Shown here piece after piece: positions 7,069-15,006 of a DNA stretch of 22,441 nt. The position numbers and the translations under genes are program-made. The notes beneath the pieces are model-generated. The model saw only the letters and a program-made list of their open reading frames with translations, searched no databases and was not told the DNA's origin. The stretch is from assembly GCA_021737245.1 (NCBI GenBank), contig JAIPEI010000006.1, forward strand, positions 1 through 22,441. The letters are read 5' to 3'. The first letter of the stretch is position 1. Each line of letters opens with the position of its first letter. Source of the DNA: Deltaproteobacteria bacterium. Its GTDB lineage: Bacteria > Desulfobacterota > DSM-4660 > Desulfatiglandales > HGW-15.

Positions 7069-7962
7069 GTGAAAGACGGGAACAACTCTCGAACCGGACA
7101 ATGGCTCCTCCTGTTGCTCCTGCTCTCCCTGTTGCCAGGATGGGCGGGGATTGCAGAGGCGGTTCCCTTTCCGGACACCACGCTGGTCCTGAAGGGCAGC
7201 AGCTGGGACGATCAGCCCCACGGCTGGGTGGATGTCATTCCAACTGGCGGCTTGTACGGGATCTCCGGCATGGACGTGAGCTTCCGGCACAGCTCCCTGA
7301 TGCTCGACCTCTACACGAGCTACCACGGGGGGCCGGAGGTGGTGGCGGGTTCGCTGGTGACCCATCCGGCGGACCTGTTCATCGACTTGGGCCTGGACGG
7401 GACCTTCGACTACGCGGTCGCCCTGTCCGGCCATGACTTCAACGCAACGCCTGTCACCGCGGGGACCCTCTACGACGTCGGCTCGAGCGTCCTGACGACC
7501 TCGGCCGACTACTTCGAGGGGCACCCGGTGCGGAATTATTACGGGGAGGCGTGGGACAACCCCTGGGACGGCACCGGCGAGGCCGTGCCGGTCCCGGTGG
7601 CCTTCGAGACGGGGACACCCTTGTCCGACACCGGCCTCTCCTGGCTGGCAACGACCGGGCCGGGCGACCCGGGCTACCACGTGTCGCTGAGCATTGCGCT
7701 GAACGATCTGGGTCCCGGGCACCTCGGTCCTCTGGGCCTGCTCTGGAGCTCGGCCCATTGCGCCAACGACGTCATGGCGGCACAGGTCGTGCCTACCCCC
7801 GAGCCGGCCACCATGTTCCTGGTGGGATCGGGGCTCATCGGTATCGCGGCTCTGGGCAAAAAACGGCTGAGCAAGCCGTCGACCGATGGATCGAAAATAG
7901 AAATTCAGGAAAAGGGGAAGGAGGTGATGAGACACGAAGGCAGTAGAAGGATGAGTCTGTAG
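7069..7962 (+). CDS. PEP-CTERM sorting-domain protein 1, with long C-terminal tail
   Basis: Predicted 297-residue secreted protein. A signal peptide (about residues 1-31, with seven consecutive leucines and an IAEA cleavage region) is followed by a beta-rich domain I do not recognise. The sorting signal has VPTPEP (241-246), a hydrophobic stretch to about 262, and GKKR (263-266). Exosortases cleave or anchor proteins at such signals. Unusually, about 31 further charged residues follow the basic cluster, whereas PEP-CTERM proteins normally end within a few residues. The GTG at 7069 has GGAGG nearby and sits 61 nt after a sigma-54 promoter. It is followed at 55 nt by a second PEP-CTERM gene with no promoter visible between them, so the two are probably co-transcribed. 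Confidence 0.87.
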   Translation: MKDGNNSRTGQWLLLLLLLSLLPGWAGIAEAVPFPDTTLVLKGSSWDDQPHGWVDVIPTGGLYGISGMDVSFRHSSLMLDLYTSYHGGPEVVAGSLVTHPADLFIDLGLDGTFDYAVALSGHDFNATPVTAGTLYDVGSSVLTTSADYFEGHPVRNYYGEAWDNPWDGTGEAVPVPVAFETGTPLSDTGLSWLATTGPGDPGYHVSLSIALNDLGPGHLGPLGLLWSSAHCANDVMAAQVVPTPEPATMFLVGSGLIGIAALGKKRLSKPSTDGSKIEIQEKGKEVMRHEGSRRMSL

Positions 7963-8017
7963 AGGGTCAAGAGCAGTGGATAATCACAAGGTACGGTGTG
8001 AGAGGAGGGTGATCTAG

Positions 8018-8956
8018 ATGAAAAGAATGTTACTCGCGTTTTTATGCGTTTTCATGACGATGGGGCTCGCCGCGAGCGCGCTGGCCGTTCCAAGCCTGCC
8101 CGCGGGGCCTGTCTACTTCCAGTTCAACAACGTGGAGCAGATTGACCAGACCCTGGGCAACGGCATCAGTGTGCCCGGCATCAATCCCCTGACCGGCTTG
8201 GCCGACTACGGCACCGCCGGCAACTGGGGCCTGGTCAACATCTCCACCATCCAGGACGGCGCGGTCGCAATTCCCCACCGCGACATCGGGGGGGGGCCGG
8301 TCCTTTGGTCCGACGACGGCGTCGGCGGTTCGAACGGTCAGATTACCGCAATCTTTTATGACATCCAGCTGGACACCGGGACCCTGGCCACGAACGGGGT
8401 CATGGATCTCTATTATCGGGAGCTTGGCCAGGAGGGTGTCACCAACAATCACTTGGCCGGGACTGCAGGTGGGCCCGACGCGGCCACAGTGGATACCTTC
8501 ATCGGGACGGACGACGGCACGGATACCACCTTCCTGGCCCGTCTTTTCTTCGATACCGGTATCGTGACCGGCGACGACACGCACACGATCTTGAGCAACA
8601 CGGATGTTACTGCTCCCGGAGAGCTGAGCGGCAGGGCGGACAGCTTCGCCAGCGTGGACACCACCACGGTCGGGCTCTGGACCGCGCTGTTGGACCAGGA
8701 CTGGTTCTGGGTGGACACGGATGGCAACGGCGTGTTTGGGGAAGCCGGCGAGCTGCGGGACGTTCGCTTCAGCAACTTCTTCAACTCGGCGCCGGGCTGG
8801 GATGATCCTCTTGTGGATACAACGGTGGGTCTGCGCAGCAATGACCCGGCCCGGACCTTCACCCCCATTCCCGAACCCTCCACCATGCTCCTTCTCGGCG
8901 CCGGCCTGATGGGCTTTGCCGGGGTCGCCAGGCGCATCCGGAGGAAGAAGGGCTGA
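8018..8956 (+). CDS. PEP-CTERM sorting-domain protein 2
   Basis: Predicted 312-residue exported protein. The signal peptide ends near ASALA (residue 23). The mature part is rich in Gly, Asp and Thr and predicted beta-strand, with a DTDGNGVFGE segment (about residues 232-241) that looks like a calcium-binding or dockerin-like acidic loop. The C-terminal sorting signal is complete: PIPEP (283-287), a hydrophobic stretch STMLLLGAGLMGFAGVA, and the basic end RRIRRKKG. The start has GAGGAGGG 8 nt upstream. It is second in the operon with the preceding PEP-CTERM gene and is closed by a strong terminator at 8991-9026. Its molecular function is unknown; by analogy it would be a surface or matrix protein. 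Confidence 0.92.
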   Translation: MKRMLLAFLCVFMTMGLAASALAVPSLPAGPVYFQFNNVEQIDQTLGNGISVPGINPLTGLADYGTAGNWGLVNISTIQDGAVAIPHRDIGGGPVLWSDDGVGGSNGQITAIFYDIQLDTGTLATNGVMDLYYRELGQEGVTNNHLAGTAGGPDAATVDTFIGTDDGTDTTFLARLFFDTGIVTGDDTHTILSNTDVTAPGELSGRADSFASVDTTTVGLWTALLDQDWFWVDTDGNGVFGEAGELRDVRFSNFFNSAPGWDDPLVDTTVGLRSNDPARTFTPIPEPSTMLLLGAGLMGFAGVARRIRRKKG

Positions 8957-8990
8957 GTTGTCGAGGATCGTATCCAGTTGTGACATTCGA

Positions 8991-9026
8991 GGGGGGCGGA
9001 CGGCGCAAGCCGGTCGCCCCCCTTTT
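8991..9026 (+). terminator. Rho-independent terminator after PEP-CTERM gene 2
   Basis: GGGGGGCG...GC, loop GCAA, GC...CGCCCCCC forms a long GC-rich stem with a few internal mismatches (8991-9022), followed by TTTT. It lies 34 nt after the stop. The minus-strand membrane-protein gene ends 17 nt beyond the T-run, so it may also help separate convergent transcripts. Confidence 0.82.
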
Positions 9027-9042
9027 GGTTGAGCGCCCGCGA

Positions 9043-9729
9043 TCATCGCCCCCGGCCCCGTCGGGCCGGCTTTCCGGAAAGCCACTCGGAGAACGGGATC
9101 AGGAACCTGCGGCCCAGGATCCCCACGCTGATCCACATGGTGGCGGACCAGTAGGGCATCCCCAGGAAGTCCGGGTTCGGGTAGGACCAGAGGCCGGTGG
9201 AGACGCCGAAGATTTCCACCACGAAGCCGAGAGCCAGGGCGTAGGCGGCATAGTACAGGTCATAGGGACGATGGAACATCCACAGCAGGATCCCTGTGGA
9301 AACGAGCGTGGCAAGCAGGAGACGGAAGTCGTTTCCGCCGAAAGCGGAAAAGCAGACGGCGGTGATCCCGACCCCTGCAAACGCCCTGGGTTCCAGGCGC
9401 GGCCTCTCCCTGTCCTCCGAAAAAAATCGCTTGACGTTCAGGTAGTAGAAGCCCCACAGGAAGGGTTCGTAAAAGGGCATCAGGAGAAAGTCCTTTTCCT
9501 CGAATGCGAACCCGCCCCGCTCGAGGACCGAGTAGTTCTGCCCGACAATGAACACGGCTGCGATCAGGAACATCAGCAGGTCCGAACGGTTGAACGGCCT
9601 GAAGAGCACGAACCACAGAGGAACCAGGATGATCGGCACCAGGATGGATTCGTCGACGAGGTGAATAACCCCGAGGGTGACGAGGAGACTGAGAGGGCTG
9701 AGCCATTTGTTTCGATCGAACGCCGGCAT
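9043..9729 (-). CDS. Polytopic integral membrane protein, unknown function
   Basis: Predicted 228-residue membrane protein with about seven or eight hydrophobic segments (roughly residues 9-25, 27-43, 50-66, 80-97, 117-131, 135-152, 158-177, 193-211). Polar or charged residues inside the last segments (Glu172, a TGLWSYPNP motif at 178-186, Pro192, Trp199) recall membrane enzymes of the lycopene-cyclase and carotenoid-hydratase superfamily, but I cannot assign a family. The ATG at 9729 is preceded by a purine-rich AGGGGGAAGC. The longer open frame upstream looks like non-coding extension and overlaps the divergent methyltransferase gene. It is divergent from that gene by 99 bases and near an FAD oxidoreductase, so a lipid or isoprenoid modification role is possible but speculative. 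Confidence 0.72.
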   Translation of the reverse strand: MPAFDRNKWLSPLSLLVTLGVIHLVDESILVPIILVPLWFVLFRPFNRSDLLMFLIAAVFIVGQNYSVLERGGFAFEEKDFLLMPFYEPFLWGFYYLNVKRFFSEDRERPRLEPRAFAGVGITAVCFSAFGGNDFRLLLATLVSTGILLWMFHRPYDLYYAAYALALGFVVEIFGVSTGLWSYPNPDFLGMPYWSATMWISVGILGRRFLIPFSEWLSGKPARRGRGR

Positions 9730-9828
9730 GCTTCCCCCTGCTGGGGTTTCCAAATGCTTTCCTTCTTCCCGGGGGCGGCCGGCGAGCACTCCCGTGTACC
9801 ATTGTCCTTTGAAAGGAGACGCCCGACC

Positions 9829-10752
9829 ATGAACCCCGTGTCCAGATTCGTCCGCCTGGCGTCCCTGCTGGTGTCGGAGGCCTTGGCTCCACGCACCCTG
9901 CAACGGATTCCGGAGCCCGCGGTCGTCATGGAGGACCCGGAAAGGGTTCGGGCGTTTCACGACCAGGGCGATCCTTCGACCGGCCCACTACTGCCCGTGT
10001 ACCACCTGAACGCCGTCGCGACAAGCCGGCTGATGCCCCTCGGCGGCAGGCTCCTCGACGGCGGATCGGGGTCGGGGAGGAACCTGATCTACCTTGCGCG
10101 CTGCCGGCAGGACATCCGGATCACCGGCCTGGACATGTCCGGCGAGATGGTCTCGCTGGGCAACGCCGAGATCCGAAAGGCGGGTCTCGAGGACCGCGTC
10201 CGCCTGGTGGTGGGGGACATGACCGACCTGGAGGCCGGCGTCCAGGACCGGGTCGACGTTGTCAGCTCGATCTTCGCCTTCCACCATCTGCCCCGCCGCG
10301 AAGCCCTGCACCAGTGCCTGGAGAGCATGGCGAGGCTGGTGGATCGGTTCGGCTGCGCAGTCTGGTCCTTCGATCACGCTCGTCCCCGGCTGCGTTGGAC
10401 GGCCGATATCTTTCCGGGGATCTTCACGCCGGAGTCGCCGGACTTTTTCAACCGGGACTCCACCAACTCCCTGAAGGCCTCCTTTTCCTTCGAGGAGCTG
10501 AGCGCCTCCTTTGACGCCTGCTTCCCCGGAAGAACGGTTGCCCATGCCCGCTCGAAGCTCCTCCGTCTTTACCAGGTTCACTGGATGCCGGGGAAGCGGT
10601 CCGGGTCGATCGCGGACCCCTCTCGCGAGCTGAACGAGGACCGGCTGCCGGCGGATGCGAGGAAGGCGTATCGCTCGCTCCAATGGCTCTTCCGATCCAC
10701 CCCCCTGATTCGGGGGGCGCCTCCTTCCGCCGCCTCGCAGGAGGCCCCTTGA
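9829..10752 (+). CDS. SAM-dependent class I methyltransferase
   Basis: Predicted 307-residue cytoplasmic enzyme with a Rossmann-like methyltransferase core. SAM-binding motif I is LLDGGSGSGRN (75-85), the acidic end of strand 2 is GLDMS (100-104), motif II is VVGDMTDL (127-134) and the post-II segment is SIFAFHHLP (147-155). The N-terminal about 65 residues and C-terminal about 110 residues probably form the substrate-binding part; the substrate cannot be told from sequence. The ATG at 9829 has AAAGGAG 10 nt upstream. The reading frame remains open well upstream (from 8980), but that part is antisense to the membrane-protein gene and lacks a ribosome site. The gene converges with the FAD oxidoreductase, with 42 bases between stops. 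Confidence 0.87.
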   Translation: MNPVSRFVRLASLLVSEALAPRTLQRIPEPAVVMEDPERVRAFHDQGDPSTGPLLPVYHLNAVATSRLMPLGGRLLDGGSGSGRNLIYLARCRQDIRITGLDMSGEMVSLGNAEIRKAGLEDRVRLVVGDMTDLEAGVQDRVDVVSSIFAFHHLPRREALHQCLESMARLVDRFGCAVWSFDHARPRLRWTADIFPGIFTPESPDFFNRDSTNSLKASFSFEELSASFDACFPGRTVAHARSKLLRLYQVHWMPGKRSGSIADPSRELNEDRLPADARKAYRSLQWLFRSTPLIRGAPPSAASQEAP

Positions 10753-10756
10753 ATGG

Positions 10757-10794
10757 CTCCGGACCGCGCCATCCCGCGGGGCGCCGCCCCGGAG
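10757..10794. terminator. GC-rich dyad between convergent genes
   Basis: CTCCGG (10757-10762) is repeated in inverted form as CCGGAG (10789-10794), with further GC-rich pairing inside. It fills the 42-base gap between the methyltransferase and oxidoreductase stops. No U-tract is present on either strand, so a terminator role is only a possibility. Confidence 0.28.
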
Positions 10795-12387
10795 TCACCG
10801 GCAGTAGCGTCCCGGTGCGATGATGCCGTTCGGGTCCAGCGCATTTTTGATCGTCTCCACCACCTCCCAGAAGCGGTCCTCCCGTCCCGCCAGCTCCTCC
10901 ATGGACTGGATTCCGAAGCGGTAGGGGATGTACCCCGCCTTCATGCAGGCCTTCAGGACGTCCCGGTAGCAGGCGGAGGCGCGTTCCGTCTCCTCCGGGT
11001 CCTCCTTGTTGTAGAGGATGGGCAGGGTGCAGTCGAAGGCCCGGTGGGTCACCGTGGTCAAGGTGATGCAGGGTTCGAAGCCGTGCCGATCGAAGATGGG
11101 CTCGACGGTCTGGATGAACGTCCGCACATGGTGCCGGGTCATGGGAATGACCGGGGCGAACCAGTAGAGCCCGCAGTTGTCCCGGGCCGGGTCGATGTTC
11201 GCGTCCGGAACCGGCTTCTTCATCCTCCAGTAGGGGGTGGGAAGGGACACCTCGCCCGGCTTTCCCTTCATGAGCTCGTAGGAAGGCTTGAGCGCCTTGA
11301 GAAGCTCGGAAAGGTTCATTCCCAGGAGAAGCCCCAGGGGTCGCTGGAACCGTTCGAGCAGCCGAAGCAGCCGGTTGGAGACGAACTGGAGCTTCGCCAC
11401 GTGCGGGCGAAGCCTCCGCTTGATGATGCGCTTGGCCGCGCGGATCTCCTCTCGGGTCCCATACAGCGCCACCACGCCGTTCCAGATGCCCACGCCTTTT
11501 TCAGCGCCCAGCTCCTGCCAGGTCTTCTCGTCCAGGGGGGTGCGGCCGCGCATCCGGTGCCAGGGGTACTGGGTGAGCACGGTCAGGCTTCGGTTCCGGT
11601 GGAGCAGGTTGATGGATCCCTTGACCACCCGGTTGAGCAGGAGCCCCCGCGTGACGTCGATCACCGGCCCGAGATCCGCCTCGCTGCGGCAGAAGAAATA
11701 GCCGGCCTCGAAGGACTCCGGGACGGGCATGAGCCAGAGGCCGATCTTGGTGACGATGCCGAAGTTGGACTGCGTGAAGATCCCGTCGAGGTAGGGCCCT
11801 ACGCCGTACTTGAACAGATGGGTGGCGGTCGCCTGGTCGTAGTGCCCGAAGCCGGTGCGCAGGACGCTTCCGTCCGCCAGCACGACCTCCATGCCGCAGA
11901 GGGCCTCGAAGTGGTCCCCGTAGGCCGTGATGCCGTACCCCCGCTCCAGGGTGTTTCCCAGGACGCTGCAGGCGGGCCCGGAACCGGTCGGGTCCATCAT
12001 GAGGCCGGTGCGGTGGCGCTCGAGGTGCTCGTAGAGCTGCTGCTGCGAGACCCCGGGCTCGATCACCGCATAGGCGAGCTCCGTGTTCACCTCGACGATG
12101 CGGTTCATGTCGCCCAGGTCGAGGATCAGGCTGTCGTCCCGAACGGGGTTGGCCGATCCGTAACCCCAGTTCCTGCCGGTGCTGATGGGGTAGAGGGGGA
12201 TCCGGTGCGCGTTCGCGATCCTCACCACCTCCTGGACCTCGGCCACCGTTCGGGGCTTCAGCGCGCCGGGGATCTTTCGGTCCACCGGGATCGTTGCGAG
12301 CTGGTAGGGTTCGAGCTTCTCCTCGTCCAACAGGACCCGGTCCTCTCCGAGAACGCGTTTCAGGGCTTTCACCACCCCGGCTTCCAT
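10795..12387 (-). CDS. FAD-binding oxidoreductase, VAO / 4-cresol dehydrogenase-like
   Basis: Predicted 530-residue flavoenzyme of the vanillyl-alcohol oxidase/PCMH superfamily. The N-terminal FAD-binding domain has the family motif PISTGRNWGYGSA (67-79), the DPTGSGPACSVLGNTLERG region (132-150) and SNFGIVTKIGLWLMP (207-221). The C-terminal cap ends in the typical LDPNGIIAPGRY. VAO and 4-cresol dehydrogenase relatives oxidise para-alkyl phenols and usually hold FAD covalently; the substrate and the FAD linkage here cannot be fixed by eye. Length fits the family. No signal peptide is evident. The ATG has an excellent AGGAGG Shine-Dalgarno. It is divergent from the second TPR lipoprotein gene by 220 bases. 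This enzyme is not a known part of PEP-CTERM systems. Confidence 0.9.
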   Translation of the reverse strand: MEAGVVKALKRVLGEDRVLLDEEKLEPYQLATIPVDRKIPGALKPRTVAEVQEVVRIANAHRIPLYPISTGRNWGYGSANPVRDDSLILDLGDMNRIVEVNTELAYAVIEPGVSQQQLYEHLERHRTGLMMDPTGSGPACSVLGNTLERGYGITAYGDHFEALCGMEVVLADGSVLRTGFGHYDQATATHLFKYGVGPYLDGIFTQSNFGIVTKIGLWLMPVPESFEAGYFFCRSEADLGPVIDVTRGLLLNRVVKGSINLLHRNRSLTVLTQYPWHRMRGRTPLDEKTWQELGAEKGVGIWNGVVALYGTREEIRAAKRIIKRRLRPHVAKLQFVSNRLLRLLERFQRPLGLLLGMNLSELLKALKPSYELMKGKPGEVSLPTPYWRMKKPVPDANIDPARDNCGLYWFAPVIPMTRHHVRTFIQTVEPIFDRHGFEPCITLTTVTHRAFDCTLPILYNKEDPEETERASACYRDVLKACMKAGYIPYRFGIQSMEELAGREDRFWEVVETIKNALDPNGIIAPGRYCR

Positions 12388-12563
12388 GGGACCTCCTCCC
12401 TTCCTGTCCTGGCGGGTTCAAGCGATTGGTTCTCTTCACGGAGCGTGCCCGCGCCGCGCTCCATTCAGCGGTCTTCCCCACAATAGCATGCCGGCGGGAT
12501 TTCGACTGCAAGAAAATGCTCCCATCGCCCCCCGCAAAAGGGGCCTGAACCCGCGGGCGGAGA

Positions 12564-12579
12564 CCACCGTTTTCGGTGG
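12564..12579 (+). other. Small hairpin in leader of second TPR lipoprotein gene
   Basis: CCACCG, loop TTTT, CGGTGG forms a perfect 6-bp stem ending 17 nt before the Shine-Dalgarno GGAGG (12597-12601). It lies in the 220-base divergent region 12388-12607, where I found no sigma-54 motif at a usable distance. It may be a leader structure or incidental. Confidence 0.35.
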
Positions 12580-12607
12580 CGCGCCCAAAGCCAAACGGAG
12601 GCAGGTC

Positions 12608-14902
12608 ATGAAGCACACGCTATCCTTCGTCCTCGGGGCCGCCTGGTCCAAACGGTGGATCGCCGTCTTTCTTTGTGTGTTCTGGGCGGGTTGCGCCGAC
12701 GAGGTGGACAGGGCGGCCGGGCACCAAAAGGCGGCCGAGGCCTACCTGGAGGCCGGCGAGACCGCAAAGGCCGTGATCGAGCTCGAGAACGTCGTGCAAT
12801 TGGAACCCCGGAACGAGGCCGCTTACCAGCGTCTCGGCGAGGCCTACCTGGAGCTGGGAAGGTTTGGGCCGGCCTTTCAGGCGTTTCGACGTGTCACCCT
12901 GCTCGAGTCGCAGAACCTCGAGGCCCAGCTCAAGGTCGGGCAGTTGTACCTGCTCGCCGGAAAGTTGGAGGACGCCCGGGCAAAGGCGCAGCTGGTGCTT
13001 GCACACTCCGGTGAGCATGCAGGGGCCCTGACGCTTCTGGCGGATGTTCACAGGATGGAAGGGGATATCGATTCCGCCATCGGCATCCTGAACAAGGCGG
13101 CCTCCCTGGCCCCGGAGAAAACGCTCAACCACCTTCACCTCGCAAGGCTCCATCTCCGGAAGGGGAGCTGGCGTCGGGCCGACAAGGCCTTTCAAAGGGC
13201 GGCCCGAACGGATCCTTCCCGCAGGGCCCTGTTGGCGGACACGGAGGCGCCCTATGTCAGTCTTCCCGTTCTCGCCCGCCATTACGAACGGTCCGGGATG
13301 TGGGAGGAAGCGAAGGCCGCGTACCGGGCGGCGGCGAAAACCGCGTCCGGGGAGGATGTGTCCTCCCTGCTGGACCTCGCCGCCTTTCACACGCGAAGGG
13401 AGGATTACCGGCAGGCCCTCAAGGCCGTCGAGCGGGCCGCCTCCCTCCGAAAAATGGACCTGAATGTCCGGGTCGACAAGGCCGAGGTCTTGATGCTCGC
13501 AGGAAGAGCGGGGGAGGCGGAGGAGGAGGTGGACGCGGTCCTGAAACGATTCAAGGACCATGTCAGCGCCAACCTGCTCAAGGGAAGGCTGCTCGCCTCG
13601 AGAGAAGCGTGGGCTGAGGCCCTGCCCCGGTTCGAGCGTGTCGTGCGGGCAAAACCCAAGCTCGCACCCGGTCACTATTTCAGGGGCCTTTGCCTGGCCC
13701 GTCGAGGCGAGACTGCATTGGCGCTGGAGAGCCTGGAGGAGGCTGTTTCCCTGGACCCGGCGTTTCTGAGCGCACGCGTGCTGCTGGCCGGCCTCTACCT
13801 CGAGCACTATGAAAAGGGACACCTGTCCCGTGCCGGGGAGCACATCCGTGCCGCCTTGAGGATCGCGCCTCAGGACCCCCGGCTGTTGATTCTTCTCGGG
13901 AACCTCCGGATCCGGCAGCAGGACCTGCCCGGCGCCGAGGCGGTCCTGCTGCACGTGACCCGCACGTTTCCGTCTTATGCCATGGCACACTTCAGGCTCG
14001 GATTCGTCTACTACCTCATGGAGCGGCGGGCCGAGGCGCTCCAGCAGTTCCGATCGGCCCTGGAGCAGGATGCCTCGGCGGTCCAGGCGCTGCCCTTCTG
14101 CGTGCAGCTCCTTCTGGACGAAAACCGTTTTGAAGAGGCGGCGGCGCTTTGCGACCGCGTGGCTTCCCACGCGGAGGCATCCGCTCACGCGGTCGCCGTG
14201 GCCCGGCATCTCAAGGGAAAGGTACACCTGGCCCAAGGGGATCTCCCGGCGGCCGAGCGCATGTTCCTGAGCGCCATCGAAATGGAGCCGAATCTTCTCC
14301 CCCCTCATGTCCTGCTGACACGGCTCTACCTGGAGCGGAAACGAACCTCTGAGCTGGTGACGCACTTCGAGGCCGTCCTGTCGAAATCACCGGACTTCCT
14401 CCCGGCTTACATGGTGCTGGGCATGGTCCATGATCAGGCGGGTGAGAGGGTCAAGGCCAACCGGTTCTACCGCAGGGCCCTGGAGGTGAAATGCGATTTC
14501 GCGCCCGCCGCGAACAACCTGGCCTGGAACCTCGCGGTCGAGGGAGTGGATCTGGACGAGGCCTTTTCCCTCGCACGCACGGCAAAGGCCGGAATGCCCG
14601 GCGATCCCCACGTTTCCGACACCATGGGGTGGGTGTATTACCTGTTGGGCCATCACTGGAAGGCCGTGGGCGAGCTGGAGCAGGCGGTCTCCATGCGGCC
14701 CGGGGACCCGATGCTCAACTACCATCTGGGCCGGGTCTACCTGGAAGCCGGCGAACCGGAGAAAGGGCGCGTTTTTCTGATTCGCGCCCTGGAGGCGGGA
14801 CGGGCCTTCCCCGGAGAAGAAGAGGCGAGGCGTCTTCTCGAGGCCGGGCAGCTGCAAACCGGAGGTTCGGGTCCGGGGCGGGACGATCCCGGTCCCCGGT
14901 AG
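12608..14902 (+). CDS. Second PrsT-like TPR-repeat lipoprotein
   Basis: Predicted 764-residue secreted lipoprotein, paralogous to the 769-residue product at 941-3250. The signal ends in lipobox WAGC with Cys29. The mature protein is a TPR solenoid from about residue 35 onward. It shares colinear blocks with the first copy: KAVIELENVVQLEP near the N-terminus, a DEA..A..AK segment, and the signature DFAPAANNLAW and DTMGWVYY near the C-terminus. The ATG at 12608 has GGAGG six bases upstream; the open frame continues upstream only into leader sequence. Unlike the first copy it is not followed by regulators and stands as a single transcription unit. It ends in a Gly/Pro/Arg-rich tail. A role as a second envelope scaffold in the PEP-CTERM system is inferred. 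Confidence 0.88.
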   Translation: MKHTLSFVLGAAWSKRWIAVFLCVFWAGCADEVDRAAGHQKAAEAYLEAGETAKAVIELENVVQLEPRNEAAYQRLGEAYLELGRFGPAFQAFRRVTLLESQNLEAQLKVGQLYLLAGKLEDARAKAQLVLAHSGEHAGALTLLADVHRMEGDIDSAIGILNKAASLAPEKTLNHLHLARLHLRKGSWRRADKAFQRAARTDPSRRALLADTEAPYVSLPVLARHYERSGMWEEAKAAYRAAAKTASGEDVSSLLDLAAFHTRREDYRQALKAVERAASLRKMDLNVRVDKAEVLMLAGRAGEAEEEVDAVLKRFKDHVSANLLKGRLLASREAWAEALPRFERVVRAKPKLAPGHYFRGLCLARRGETALALESLEEAVSLDPAFLSARVLLAGLYLEHYEKGHLSRAGEHIRAALRIAPQDPRLLILLGNLRIRQQDLPGAEAVLLHVTRTFPSYAMAHFRLGFVYYLMERRAEALQQFRSALEQDASAVQALPFCVQLLLDENRFEEAAALCDRVASHAEASAHAVAVARHLKGKVHLAQGDLPAAERMFLSAIEMEPNLLPPHVLLTRLYLERKRTSELVTHFEAVLSKSPDFLPAYMVLGMVHDQAGERVKANRFYRRALEVKCDFAPAANNLAWNLAVEGVDLDEAFSLARTAKAGMPGDPHVSDTMGWVYYLLGHHWKAVGELEQAVSMRPGDPMLNYHLGRVYLEAGEPEKGRVFLIRALEAGRAFPGEEEARRLLEAGQLQTGGSGPGRDDPGPR

Positions 14903-14929
14903 GGGGCGTTGGTCACTTCGTTGGGGTCG

Positions 14930-14972
14930 AAAAATAGGGGTGCTCCGCTGTGCACTTTCTGCGAAGCACCCC
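14930..14972 (-). terminator. Rho-independent terminator of PEP-CTERM gene 3
   Basis: Read on the minus strand, GGGGTGC pairs with GCACCCC (with an additional CGC/GCG pair inside), and the stem is followed by TATTTTT. It lies 35 nt beyond the stop of the minus-strand PEP-CTERM gene and 28 nt beyond the stop of the plus-strand TPR gene, so it may serve as a boundary for both. Confidence 0.78.
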
Positions 14973-15006
14973 GAACGCCGCAGGTTCTTGTTGCTGCGGC
15001 GGAGTC

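Noticed and set aside
8980..9828. N-terminal extension of the methyltransferase frame
   Set aside because: It is antisense to the membrane-protein gene, lacks a Shine-Dalgarno, and the methyltransferase has a good start at 9829.
12577..12592. TGGCGCGCCCAAAGCC as a sigma-54 promoter for the second TPR gene
   Set aside because: The -12 box is poor and the predicted start would fall on the Shine-Dalgarno, leaving no usable leader.
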